This document shows positions 56,284-64,000 of a stretch of 64,000 bases of DNA, in pieces; positions within the stretch are counted from its first letter, which is position 1, and each line of letters opens with the position of its first letter. The stretch spans positions 62,001 through 126,000 of the forward strand of contig NZ_KQ948464.1 in assembly GCF_001514115.1 (NCBI RefSeq), read 5' to 3'. The notes beneath the pieces were generated by a model. The model saw nothing but the letters and a program-made list of their open reading frames with translations, had not been told where the DNA came from and made no database searches. Made by a program: the position numbers and the translations under genes. This stretch comes from Streptomyces olivochromogenes. GTDB taxonomy: Bacteria > Actinomycetota > Actinomycetes > Streptomycetales > Streptomycetaceae.

Positions 56284-56312
56284 GCACCCGGCGGTTCACC
56301 CCCGCCGGGTGC
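56284..56312. terminator. Hairpin at the end of two convergent genes
   Basis: GCACCCGGCGG and CCGCCGGGTGC pair around a 7-base loop. The right arm lies inside the last codons of the peptidase-like gene, so the terminator serves both sides compactly. Confidence 0.8.
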
Positions 56313-58020
56313 TTCGCACCACCCTGACGGCCGGCCAGGCGAGCAGCGCCCCGACGGCCCAGAGGAAGACGGTGAGGGCGGCCCATTCCCCGGTGCTGGT
56401 CTCCGGGTCCGAGGCGCCGAAGACGGTGTACGAGAGGGCCAGCAGGGACCAGAGCCCCGCGAGGACCCCGAAGATGACGAGCAGCGCCGTCTGCCCGCCG
56501 GTACGCCGCGCCGATGTCTTCTGCCGAACCGCACCGGCGGATCCTGCGGTCCGCCCCGCCGAAGCGGCGCCCTCCGACTGCCGCTGCTGCCGCTGCTGCC
56601 GGGGCGGCAACTGCACCACCGCACTCGGATGCACCGCCGCGTCGATGGTCGCCATGGTGTGCGCGTCGATCCCGTACTCCCCCGGCTCCACCTCCACGGA
56701 CAGCCCGTCGGTGCCGATGAGCCGGCGCCCGCCGTCGGGCCAGCTGAGCAGGGCGGCGCACGCGCTGTAGAGCACGGTGGCCGCCTCGCCCCCCGCCGTC
56801 AGGCTGACCCCCTCGCCCCCGACGACCATGGCCGGCTCGTCCTTGCGTACGGCCTCGAACCGCTTGCCCGTGACGGCGTACGACGACGTGGTCGGGGCCG
56901 CCGTGTACCCGGCCCAGTCGGCCCGGTGCCCCGAGGGAGCCTGCAGCAACGCCGTACCGGCGGCCTCCAGCGCCACCGCGTGCACATGCTGCGGTGTCAT
57001 CGCCCACAGCTCGGCACGCAGTTCTTCGAGCCCGCGCGGCGGACGGTGGGCGAGCAGTTCCTCCGCCGCGCCCGGCAGCCGCCGTACGGCCGCGTCGGGC
57101 GCGGTCAGCGTGGCGTCGCTGCGCCCGCGTACGGCCTCCAGGTCGGCCTGCGCGATCCGGCCGACCTGGAGGCCCGCGAGCACGTCGACGAACCCGCCGA
57201 GGACCGCGTCCTGCTTGGCGGGCAGGGCGTCCGCGAAGGCGGTGACGGTGGCGAAACCGTCCCGGCGGGAGGTGTAGTCGCTGGCCGCCGTGTAGGAGTA
57301 GCCGCCCTCCTGGCGCAGGGACCGGGAGAGTTCGCGTTCCAGGACACCGGCGTAGAGCCGGGCGGCGGTGGTGTCGGTGACGACGGCGTCGAGCAGGACG
57401 CCGCCCTTGCCGTCGGAGAAGTAGGCGGGGGCGGTGGGGAGGGCGGAGGTGACGGCGGGCATCGGGCGCCGCTGACCGGCGGGCAGTTTGAGCGAGAGCC
57501 CGGCCGGCAGCCGCTCCCCCGCGATCCACAGCACGGCGTTGTCCCGGGTGAACCAGGTCCCGGCCCAATCCCGTACGTCGTCCGGCCGCAACCCCCGTAC
57601 GCCCCACTCCGGATAGCTGACCAGCCCGTACCCCTGGGCTCCGTACCGCCACAACGGCAGTTGTCCGGGCTCCCGGCGTGCCTCCTCGGTGCGCAGGATC
57701 TCCTTCTCGGTCTCCAGCCGCTCCATGGGCAGATCGAGGAGGGAGGTGCACACGCCGTCGAGGTAGGCGACGATCTCGTGCTCGGCGCCCTCCACGTGGA
57801 AGTGCGTGAACGCGGCCTTGGTCGCGCCGTTGAAGTGGTAGTCGGCCAGGCCCTGGCGGTGCAGCGCCAGGTGCTCCACCAGGTGGGTGATCCCGGCCCC
57901 GGCGAGCGTCTCGTCGGCGACGCCGACGCGGAAGACCAGTCCGGCACGCATGGGCCCGGTGGCGTACGCGAAGAGGGTGGGTATGCCGTCGACCTCGGTG
58001 TGATGGATGCCCTGGCTCAT
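56296..58020 (-). CDS. Membrane-anchored M16-family peptidase-like protein
   Basis: The 574-residue protein has an N-terminal peptidase M16 domain with the zinc motif HLVEH at residues 46-50, LETEKEILRTEEAR supplying the downstream glutamate region, and a second M16-like C-half (about 200-390). It ends with a Gln/Arg-rich segment and two membrane helices (LLVIFGVLAGLWSLLALSYTVFG and LTVFLWAVGALLAWPAV). Most M16 enzymes are soluble, and a C-terminal membrane anchor is unusual. It may process peptides at the membrane or in a small peptide pathway. The gene before it encodes a helical protein and may form an operon with it. Confidence 0.82.
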   Translation of the reverse strand: MSQGIHHTEVDGIPTLFAYATGPMRAGLVFRVGVADETLAGAGITHLVEHLALHRQGLADYHFNGATKAAFTHFHVEGAEHEIVAYLDGVCTSLLDLPMERLETEKEILRTEEARREPGQLPLWRYGAQGYGLVSYPEWGVRGLRPDDVRDWAGTWFTRDNAVLWIAGERLPAGLSLKLPAGQRRPMPAVTSALPTAPAYFSDGKGGVLLDAVVTDTTAARLYAGVLERELSRSLRQEGGYSYTAASDYTSRRDGFATVTAFADALPAKQDAVLGGFVDVLAGLQVGRIAQADLEAVRGRSDATLTAPDAAVRRLPGAAEELLAHRPPRGLEELRAELWAMTPQHVHAVALEAAGTALLQAPSGHRADWAGYTAAPTTSSYAVTGKRFEAVRKDEPAMVVGGEGVSLTAGGEAATVLYSACAALLSWPDGGRRLIGTDGLSVEVEPGEYGIDAHTMATIDAAVHPSAVVQLPPRQQRQQRQSEGAASAGRTAGSAGAVRQKTSARRTGGQTALLVIFGVLAGLWSLLALSYTVFGASDPETSTGEWAALTVFLWAVGALLAWPAVRVVRSTRRG

Positions 58021-58053
58021 CGTCTGCCTCTGCCTGTCTTGTTCGGCATCCGC

Positions 58054-59007
58054 TCAGCCTCTTCCGAGGGCGGCGGAACGGTGTTTGGCGTACGCGTCCG
58101 CGGGCTTGCCGAGGTAACTCCACGGGTACTCGGAGGCCAGGTTGCCCAGGGCACGGAAGTGCGCGGCGGCGCGTGCGGTGTCGCCGATCAGCGAGAAGAG
58201 CGCGGCGAAGACGCCCTGGATGGTGACCCACCCGTACGCGGGCCGGTAGTACGGGTGCAGGACGGACCGTTCGGCGGCCTCGACGAGTTCGGCGTGGACG
58301 TGGGGCCGGCGCAGATAGTCGGTCCGCTCACTCCCCGTGGAGGGCAGATCGAGCCAGCGCTCCAGGTGCGCCTCCGCCACCAGACCACCGCTGAGCGAGC
58401 CTTCGGGCGAGTTGAGCAGGCACTCGCGGGCGAACCCGTGTGCCGCCTCCCAGCTCCCGCTCCACTTGGGACACAGCTGCTGGAGCAGCCGGGCCTGCCC
58501 GGTCAAGTGGTGCGGGTGGTACGCGGCCAGCCGGTCGTACCTCCGCCGCGCCTCGTTCTGCCCGAGCTGCAGCCCCATGGCCGTGGTCAGGCGCGCGGCC
58601 CAGGCCGCGTCGTGGGACGGGTCGAGGGCGGTGGCCCGGATGAGCAGCCGTTCGGCCTGCCGCAGGTGCTCGTGCAGCTGCCGGAACTGCTCCCGGCTGA
58701 CGTGCTCGGCGCGCGCGCTGCTCCGGATCTCCCAGCCGATCTCGATCTCGCGGGTCCCGAGCGTGGTGAGGGCCAGTACGTCGTCGGGGGCGGCGGCGAC
58801 GAGTTCCCGCAGGAAGTGCTCGACGCCGGGCACCTCGGCGACGACCCGGACGAGGAACGCCCGGTCGGTGCCCTGCGGCAGTCCGTCGGCGTACCTCCTG
58901 ATTCCCGCCCAGTCCCGCGCGGCGGTGGCCTGCCGCAGCCAGCCGACCTCGGGGAAGGCGGAGGCGAGTTCGAAGTCGGGGGGTGGGAGGGACGCGTCGC
59001 TCGACAT
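58054..59007 (-). CDS. Helical repeat protein of unknown function
   Basis: The 317-residue protein is helical and has tetratricopeptide-like features (REQFRQLHEHLRQAERLLIRATALDPSHDAAWAAR, AAAHFRALGNLASEYPWSYLG). It starts at the ATG at 59007, which has no ribosome binding site; TACCAT lies 7 bases upstream as a -10 box, so the transcript is probably leaderless. It stops 33 bases before the M16-like gene start, on the same strand, so the two are likely co-transcribed. The function is unknown. Confidence 0.72.
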   Translation of the reverse strand: MSSDASLPPPDFELASAFPEVGWLRQATAARDWAGIRRYADGLPQGTDRAFLVRVVAEVPGVEHFLRELVAAAPDDVLALTTLGTREIEIGWEIRSSARAEHVSREQFRQLHEHLRQAERLLIRATALDPSHDAAWAARLTTAMGLQLGQNEARRRYDRLAAYHPHHLTGQARLLQQLCPKWSGSWEAAHGFARECLLNSPEGSLSGGLVAEAHLERWLDLPSTGSERTDYLRRPHVHAELVEAAERSVLHPYYRPAYGWVTIQGVFAALFSLIGDTARAAAHFRALGNLASEYPWSYLGKPADAYAKHRSAALGRG

Positions 59008-59296
59008 GGAGCGGATGGTAAGTGGCGGGTTGGAGGCGGTTTCCGCCCAGGTGTGGGGAGGTTGTGGGAACACAAGGCCCAAACAGCGCATGCAGGCGTC
59101 GACTTGACCCTTCTATGACTGATCTTGGCCGGGTCATTGCTCGAACTTGAGTTCGCCTTGTGGGAGGTGACCTTCCGTCTTTCCGCCGGCTTGGAACAAT
59201 CCGTGCCGTCTCTGTCACCGCCCCTGTCACCGTCACCGTCACCGCCCCTGTCACCGTCACTTCCACCTCATCTCACCGTCACCAGGAGCCCCACCC

Positions 59297-59740
59297 GTGG
59301 CACTCAACGCCCGTCGCGCCAGACAACTGCTGGAGGTCTCGGCCCCCTTGCTGCTCCAGGGCGAGCAGGTCGAACTCACGAGCCTGGCCGGCATCGGAAC
59401 GGTCTCGGTGCGCAAGCAGGCCCTCACCGCGGCGGTGGTCGGCGTACTCAGCGCGGGAACGGTGATGGCGACGGTCACCCCGCGCCCGATGTACCTCGTC
59501 CTGACGAACCAGCGGATCCTGTTCTTCGACGGCAACCGCGGCGGCAAGCCGGGCAAGTTGCTGATGAACCTCCCGCGCCCGTACGTCACCGCGAGCGCGC
59601 CCAAGAAGACCTTCCTCGGCCTCAAGGTGGTCACCCACCTGACCGTCGAGGGCCAGGAGGGCGCCCTCAAGGTCGACTTCCCGGTCCAGACCCGCGCCGA
59701 CGGCCACCGGTTCGCGACGGCTCTGCCGGTGACGCGCTGA
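59297..59740 (+). CDS. Small protein with a PH-like domain
   Basis: The 147-residue protein has a helix (ARRARQLLEVSAPLLL), a hydrophobic region (LTAAVVGVLSAGTVMATV) and a strand-rich core (MYLVLTNQRILFFDG) that resembles bacterial PH-like domains, which often bind lipids or membrane proteins. The start is GTG with AGGAG 9 bases upstream. GTCACC-based microrepeats lie just upstream (59214-59283). The family is unnamed and the role is not known. Confidence 0.72.
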   Translation: MALNARRARQLLEVSAPLLLQGEQVELTSLAGIGTVSVRKQALTAAVVGVLSAGTVMATVTPRPMYLVLTNQRILFFDGNRGGKPGKLLMNLPRPYVTASAPKKTFLGLKVVTHLTVEGQEGALKVDFPVQTRADGHRFATALPVTR

Positions 59741-59852
59741 CGCACCTCTCCATCGCCGGCTCGCGACATAGACCTGCGGCATAGTCACTCGAACGGCTGA
59801 ACCGATCCCAAGCCGCCCGATGGAAAGCATCCGCGTCACTACATTCCGTCAC

Positions 59853-60722
59853 ATGGTCAGCTCAGCGCATGAGGCGATGCACCAGATCTTCAGGGAGGAC
59901 CCGGGGCTGTTCGCCCGGGCCCTCCCGAAAGCGGGCATCGCCTTACCCGAACCCACCACGATCCAGCTCCTGGACACTGATCTCACCGAGATCAAATCCA
60001 TGGCGCGCCGCGTGGACACCCTGATGCCCGTCGACACGGCGGACAGCGGAAGCTACCTGCTCGCCGTGGAGGCGCAAGGCAGACCGGACCCGGACAAGCT
60101 CAACAGCTGGACGTACTACCTGGCGTATCTCTACGCCGAGTACAAGCTGCCGCCCCTCCTGCTCGTCGTCTGCCAGGACAAGCCCACGGCGTCCTGGGCC
60201 GCGCAGCCCATCCGCATCGGCCTGCCCGCCCACACCAGTATCGCGCTCTTCCCACTGGTCCTGGGCCCCGAAAACCTCCCCACGATCATCGACCCGGACG
60301 AGGCGGCCGAAGACCTGGCCCTAGCCGTCTTCTCCGCGCTCGCTCACGCCAACGACCCCGCCCTCCCTGCGATACTGGAGGCGCTGGCGACGGCGCTCGC
60401 CACCATCGGAGGCGAGACCGCGCGGGACTGGGCGGAATACACCGAGGTCGGCCTGGGCGACACCCAGAGCCGCGCATTCTGGAGGCACCTGATGACCCTG
60501 CGCCCCAGCCGCTTTCCCGGCAGCGGCACCATCATCGAGGAAACCCGGATCAAGGGCCGCGCCGAGGACATCCTCCGCATCCTCGACCTCCGCGCCATCG
60601 ACATCCCCGAGGCCGCCCGCGAGCGCGTCAACGCCTGCACCGACCTGGAACTGCTGGGCACCTGGTTCGACCGGGCCCTCACGGCCACCAACGCGGAAGA
60701 GCTGTTCGCCGCGGAGGCGTAA
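59853..60722 (+). CDS. Rpn-like PD-(D/E)XK nuclease-fold protein with a TTA codon
   Basis: The 289-residue protein belongs to a Streptomyces family whose N-terminus begins MVSSAHEAMHQIF. The core pattern is RRVDTLMPV with Asp55 and LAVEAQG with Glu73 and Gln75, a D-18-E-x-Q variant of the PD-(D/E)XK nuclease signature seen in Rpn/transposase-31-type proteins. Codon 31 (59943-59945) is TTA, so expression should depend on bldA. TACATT at 59840-59845 lies 7 bases before the ATG with no ribosome binding site, so a leaderless transcript is likely. An in-frame ATG at 59820 is less likely. Confidence 0.82.
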   Translation: MVSSAHEAMHQIFREDPGLFARALPKAGIALPEPTTIQLLDTDLTEIKSMARRVDTLMPVDTADSGSYLLAVEAQGRPDPDKLNSWTYYLAYLYAEYKLPPLLLVVCQDKPTASWAAQPIRIGLPAHTSIALFPLVLGPENLPTIIDPDEAAEDLALAVFSALAHANDPALPAILEALATALATIGGETARDWAEYTEVGLGDTQSRAFWRHLMTLRPSRFPGSGTIIEETRIKGRAEDILRILDLRAIDIPEAARERVNACTDLELLGTWFDRALTATNAEELFAAEA

Positions 60723-60734
60723 CGAACCCGGAGG

Positions 60735-61244
60735 TCACAGACGCCGGCGCATGCAGACCCGCGGCCAGCGCTCCAGACCGTGGGCGGCCTCGCGTCGGCG
60801 GATGTCCTGGAGCCCGGGACCGAGCGCGCCGTCATCCAGGAACTGGAAACCGCAGCGCACGTAGTAGGGCGCGTTCCAGGGGACGTCGGCGAAGGTGGTC
60901 AGGGTCAGAGCGGGTATCCCCTCAGCCCCGGCCCGGTGACCGACATGGTCCAGCAGCGAACGCCCGATGCCGCGCCGCGCGCTGTCCGGGTGCACCGACA
61001 CCTGCTCGATGTGCAGGTTGTCGTCGACGTGTTCCGCGATGAGGTACGCCACCGGTCTGTCGACCTCGTCGACCGCGACCCAGGCCAGGCCGACGTGCTG
61101 ATAGTGGGCGAGGTCGGCGAGCGGAAGGGGCTCGTCGTCGGCGATCTCCGGCATGCCGATGTCGGCGAAACACCGCCCGGCGGCGCGCTCGATGTCCTGG
61201 AGTAGGGGCAGTTCGTCGATGTGGACTGCTCGGATGCGGCGCAT
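60735..61244 (-). CDS. GNAT-family N-acetyltransferase
   Basis: The 169-residue protein is a GNAT acetyltransferase. It has an N-terminal IRAVHIDELPLLQDIERAAG, the acetyl-CoA pyrophosphate-binding loop QVSVHPDSARRGIGRSLLDHVGHRA, and a C-terminal NAPYYVRCGFQFLDDG. It transfers an acetyl group to an amine of unknown identity. The ATG at 61244 has GACAAT, similar to a -10 box, 6 bases upstream and no ribosome binding site. It is convergent with the Rpn-like gene. Confidence 0.88.
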   Translation of the reverse strand: MRRIRAVHIDELPLLQDIERAAGRCFADIGMPEIADDEPLPLADLAHYQHVGLAWVAVDEVDRPVAYLIAEHVDDNLHIEQVSVHPDSARRGIGRSLLDHVGHRAGAEGIPALTLTTFADVPWNAPYYVRCGFQFLDDGALGPGLQDIRRREAAHGLERWPRVCMRRRL

Positions 61245-61353
61245 TGACGCATTGTCGCCGAGGGAACCGGTCGAGACCCTTTCCCCGCGGCCCCTCCCCC
61301 TCACCCATGGACGCAGTCAGTCATGTCAGTACTCGCCGTTAGTGTCACAGTCC

Positions 61354-61688
61354 ATGAGTGGTGAACGGCATGAGGTGATCGTCCGCAGGGCCGAACAAGC
61401 CGACATCGAGGGGCTTGTCGCGTGCGGCAGCGCGCTGTTCGCCGAGGACGCCGGTACCCGCGACCCGGGCGTCGACATCAACTGGCCACGCGAGCACGGA
61501 CCGCGGCGTTTCTCGTCCGGCCTGGCGGACCCGAACCGACTGCTCCTTGTCGCCGATCGCGGCGACGGCGAAGTGGTCGGCTATCTCACGGGCACGCTGC
61601 TGGAGCCGTCCGCAGCGCCGATGCCATCCGTTTCTACGAGCGCAACGGCTTCGCATCCCAGTCGGTGACCCTGGAATCGACTCTGTAG
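61354..61688 (+). pseudogene. GNAT acetyltransferase remnant with internal deletion and frameshift
   Basis: The first 88 codons from ATG 61354 encode a normal GNAT start (MSGERHEVIVRRAEQADIEG to VVGYLTGTLLEPSAAP). At about 61610 the reading shifts, and the next frame encodes the standard GNAT ending DAIRFYERNGF and stops at 61688. The acetyl-CoA binding loop in between, roughly 45-50 residues, is missing. The deletion is not a multiple of three. The gene should be inactive. It lies just upstream of the hypothetical cluster at the right edge. Confidence 0.82.
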
Positions 61689-61825
61689 CCGTCTGCGTCG
61701 GGTGCCTGCCGGGCGGGGACGGTCGTTCGGCGCGGCCGCCCACCACTGACACCGTCCGCCGAGCCCGCCTCACTTCGGGACCTTGGGCAGCGACACAGAT
61801 TGGCTGAGGCGGGATGACGAACGGG

Positions 61826-62209
61826 TCAGATATGGGCCCTGATCTGCCGTACGGGGTGCCCGAGGGCGTCCCCGAGTACGGTCAGTTCTTCGTCACTGAA
61901 CCAGAGGCGTTCGGGATTCCAGACGGCGATCTCGAAGCGGGCGAAGCCGCACGGCCAGTCGTAGTCCAGCGCGTCCAGCGAGGTCGCGGCACCACAGCAG
62001 GGGACCTCGATCGCGAGGGTCCCGAAGCCATCCTCACCGTGGGCTTCGAGAAGGTCACTCCACCACTGGGTGTCGATCGACGCGTCGCACCGCGGACACC
62101 CGATCCTCAACAGATTCTGGCCGCAGTCGACAACGGCGGGCGTGTCGTACCAATCGACGTCGATCTCGACGTCCACTCCGTCGGGCAGCCCGGGAGCCAG
62201 GTTCGCCAC
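61826..62209 (-). CDS. Conserved hypothetical protein with possible loss of its start codon
   Basis: The recognisable 127-residue part has cysteine pairs (CPRC and PCCG) that may bind zinc, and a C-terminal FARFEIAVWNPERLWFSDEELTVLGDALGHPVRQIRAHI. The frame stays open upstream to 62308 and encodes plausible protein (RLCGDDVLSVIPTDPYW), but no ATG, GTG or TTG start exists there; only GTT occurs where the expected start would be, at 62302. The first normal start is GTG at 62209, which would remove about 31 residues. It may be a decaying gene. Confidence 0.6.
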   Translation of the reverse strand: MANLAPGLPDGVDVEIDVDWYDTPAVVDCGQNLLRIGCPRCDASIDTQWWSDLLEAHGEDGFGTLAIEVPCCGAATSLDALDYDWPCGFARFEIAVWNPERLWFSDEELTVLGDALGHPVRQIRAHI

Positions 62210-62357
62210 GAGCGCGGCGGTACGGTCGGCCGCCGCCCGTTCGGGCCGCCAGTACGGGTCGGTCGGAATGACCGAGAGGACGTCGTCGCCGCACAGCCGA
62301 ACCCGGTGTCAGTCCCCGTCGATGAAGTCCCCGGTGATCGCGTGGAACGATCGGAGT

Positions 62358-62813
62358 GTGACCTGTGACGTGTGTGGACACGAAGTGCGACGGATACAGG
62401 TATCGGAACCGCTGACGGAATGGGACCTGCGGGTGAAGGAGCGTTGGTTCTGCCCCTGGTGCTACGCATGGACCGAGCTGGGACACCAGCTGCAGGAGGT
62501 CTCCCGGCCGCAGTACCAGCCCGTGGACCTGCGCTGGGAGCGGGCGCAATCACCGGAGCTGCCCGGGGACGTGTCCCACGCCTACGACGAGGCCCATGCT
62601 TACGAGGACTTCGGCATGACCTTGTGCGGCATAGGGAGCGACAGCCTGGTCCCCTCTCCATACGGCATGTGGACGCCGGAAGGGCAGGATGTCTGCCAAT
62701 CCTGCAAGGAGGCTGCGGCCGCCATCGACCAGCGCTGGCCGCTAGAGATGCGCGGCGCCGGGAAACGGATTCATCCGAGGCCTCCCGCCGATTCGGGCCG
62801 GCCCCCCTTCTAG
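62358..62813 (+). CDS. Zinc-ribbon-like hypothetical protein
   Basis: The 151-residue protein has a CDVCGHE pair near its N-terminus and a CPWCYAW pair near residue 30, a likely zinc ribbon. A second domain follows with TLCGIGSDSLVPSPYGMW and a C-terminal CQSCKEAA. The GTG at 62358 is the best start. GGAG is too close to be an ideal ribosome binding site. The family is unnamed and found in actinomycetes. It is on the opposite strand to the neighbouring hypothetical genes. Confidence 0.6.
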   Translation: MTCDVCGHEVRRIQVSEPLTEWDLRVKERWFCPWCYAWTELGHQLQEVSRPQYQPVDLRWERAQSPELPGDVSHAYDEAHAYEDFGMTLCGIGSDSLVPSPYGMWTPEGQDVCQSCKEAAAAIDQRWPLEMRGAGKRIHPRPPADSGRPPF

Positions 62814-62880
62814 GACAACCGCCGCGATGACGTGAGCCGCCTCCGTGAGGCCGCCACCCGCAGCTGAGAGCCTCCTGTCC

Positions 62881-63336
62881 TCAACCCTGCCCGAAGGGCC
62901 AAGCGGCGCGGACCTGGGCGAGTCGCAGACGCTGGGCATCGACCCAGTCGTCGGGCAGGCGCACCGATACGCAAACCGAGGTGAGGGACACCGCGGCGTC
63001 CCTCACCACCACCTCGATCGCGTTGAGGACCTCGCCGCGGGAGATGTACGGCCCCTTCGGCGTGATCCGGATCTCCGGGTTTCGACCGTCGTCCATCCAG
63101 CGAACCGGCCGGCCCACAGCGAGTAGTTCGAGCGCCTCCGCCCAATCGTCCAGGTCCTCGGGCAACAGGCACACCTCTGTGAGGTGGCCCTTCGCGAACT
63201 CGCTGGCCACCACGATGTCGACGTCAAGGCAACCGTCCCACGGAAGCACTCCGGTCGTTGGACCCGCCACCCGCACGACCATGCTGTTCTCTCCATCAGC
63301 AAGGCGGATGAGGTCCACCGGACCGCGCTCGGTCAT
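62881..63336 (-). CDS. DUF5959-like hypothetical protein
   Basis: The 151-residue protein has a beta-rich pattern (VDLIRLADGENSMVVRVAG, LDVDIVVASEFAKGHLTEVCLLPEDLDDWAEAL, WMDDGRNPEIRITPKG, AIEVVVRDAAVSLTSVCVSVRLPDDWV) that resembles the DUF5959 family of Streptomyces, which may bind polypeptides or act in contact-dependent systems. AGGGGAT precedes the ATG at 63336. The family call is from memory of the pattern. It is one of several small hypotheticals at the right edge. Confidence 0.65.
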   Translation of the reverse strand: MTERGPVDLIRLADGENSMVVRVAGPTTGVLPWDGCLDVDIVVASEFAKGHLTEVCLLPEDLDDWAEALELLAVGRPVRWMDDGRNPEIRITPKGPYISRGEVLNAIEVVVRDAAVSLTSVCVSVRLPDDWVDAQRLRLAQVRAAWPFGQG

Positions 63337-63458
63337 GTCATATCCCCTGGGCCGTGTGCATGTGCCGACTCATCATGCACACCTCCTCGGCAGACCAGTC
63401 TCCCGGGAGAGCAAGCGCTGATCATTCTGTTCGGAGTTCTTGGGGGAGACACCTTCGG

Positions 63459-64000
63459 TCAGGGGCCGCTGAGGGAGTCGGCCAGAGCCTGGGCCTGGTC
63501 CGTGGTGATACCAAGGGCGATCGGCACCTGCCGGGGGCTGTACGGCGACGAGCACACGGCGATCGGACTGTCACCTGTCACGATCCACCGGGGGCCGTCG
63601 GCCTGGTCGGGCAGCAGGGCGGCGGCCAATTCGTCGGCCGCGTCAGCACGTATCCCGCAGTGGGCCAGTGCCCGCGACACGACGGCAGGTGCCTCACTGG
63701 GCATATCGGCGTCACCGAGCATCGGAAGCAGCAGCAGGAGGCGCTGCGAGGCATCGGACAGACCTTCGTCGCCGTCCTGCGTGCTCGCGGCGAGAGTGGT
63801 GAGTTCGGCCCACGACAGCCCGGGGCCTGCCTCGTCGGCGCCGCAGTCCCCGAGGAAACCGAGCCGCCCCCAGGCGGGGTGGCGGACAAAGAAGTCGACG
63901 TTGTTCATGTCTTCGAAGTTGGCGTACACGGCATGGGCCGTATGCCCACCGTCGAAGGGAACACGGAGAACAGGCCAGGGTTGTTCGGGGTCCCCGAGAC
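63459..64000 (-). CDS. Hypothetical protein, partial at the right edge
   Basis: The frame is open through the right edge and its sequence beyond the GTG at 63929 is still protein-like (RVPFDGGHTAHAVYANFED), so the true start lies outside the window. The visible part has a conserved GFLGDCGADEAGPGLSWAELTTLA stretch, a helical middle (LSDASQRLLLLLPMLGD) and a C-terminal PIALGITTDQAQALADSL. I do not recognise the family. It is on the same strand as the DUF5959-like gene. Confidence 0.6.
   Translation of the reverse strand, partial: LGDPEQPWPVLRVPFDGGHTAHAVYANFEDMNNVDFFVRHPAWGRLGFLGDCGADEAGPGLSWAELTTLAASTQDGDEGLSDASQRLLLLLPMLGDADMPSEAPAVVSRALAHCGIRADAADELAAALLPDQADGPRWIVTGDSPIAVCSSPYSPRQVPIALGITTDQAQALADSLSGP

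Noticed and set aside
59200..59283. A regulatory array of GTCACC repeats
   Set aside because: The words are short and irregular and look like a low-complexity microsatellite; no dyad or phase is visible.

Overview
The window is chromosomal DNA from a high-GC actinomycete, almost certainly a Streptomyces. The evidence is very strong GC bias at third codon positions, GTG starts with purine-rich ribosome binding sites, many 4-base ATGA or GTGA gene overlaps, and the bldA tRNA (tRNA-Leu with anticodon UAA). Rpf muralytic enzymes, a Rex operator and a c-di-AMP riboswitch point the same way. From memory and unchecked, the order hut genes, cystathionine beta-synthase, GDSL hydrolase, thiolase, pobA, bldA, ABC exporter, cfa, ndh, ppx, DUF501, divIC, eno, rpf, P450, mazG resembles the core region of Streptomyces coelicolor around bldA.

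Layout. 0.2-3.5 kb: a STAS anti-anti-sigma protein, a SigB/SigF-type sigma factor, and an unusual membrane protein combining a sigma-like region, a zinc motif and a ricin lectin. 3.6-9.0 kb: a histidine catabolic operon (hutU, M20 amidohydrolase, hutF, hutI, all on the minus strand). 9.2-13.3 kb: a type III PLP decarboxylase and a four-gene roadblock operon. 14-20 kb: a divergent histidine-ammonia-lyase-like gene with an RpiR regulator, facing a glycine-betaine/choline-type ABC importer. 20-29.6 kb: two repeat-rich spacers, a LacI-regulated operon with an amidohydrolase and a cysteine-dioxygenase-like cupin, an exported carbonic anhydrase, cystathionine beta-synthase, a GDSL hydrolase and a thiolase. 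30-34 kb: small conserved proteins, a Bax1-like membrane protein, pobA and bldA. 34.4-45 kb: a MacB-type ABC system, a cyclopropane synthase, Rex-linked NADH dehydrogenase, Ppx/GppA, DUF501, DivIC and enolase. 45-53.3 kb: two Rpf proteins (the first behind a c-di-AMP riboswitch), a P450 divergent from a flavohemoprotein, MazG, a SurA-like lipoprotein and a BMP-like protein. 53.4-64 kb: secreted, lipoprotein, peptidase-like and hypothetical genes, a GNAT pseudogene, and a gene cut by the right edge.

How the genes work together. The hut operon converts urocanate towards glutamate by the formylglutamate branch. The ABC importer and the HAL-like/RpiR pair share a divergent control region carrying two dyads. 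bldA, eno, ndh, the Rpf enzymes and divIC tie this segment to growth, septation and the start of development. The only in-frame TTA codons I found are in two genes of this window, the flavohemoprotein and an Rpn-like nuclease gene, so both are candidate direct bldA targets.

The most unusual signals are the HAL homologue that has lost the MIO-forming tripeptide, the roadblock operon without a GTPase, the sigma/zinc/ricin membrane protein, a dispersed 29-30-bp intergenic repeat present in nine copies, a seven-unit 22-bp tandem array, and a folded element with alternative pairings at 25.1 kb.
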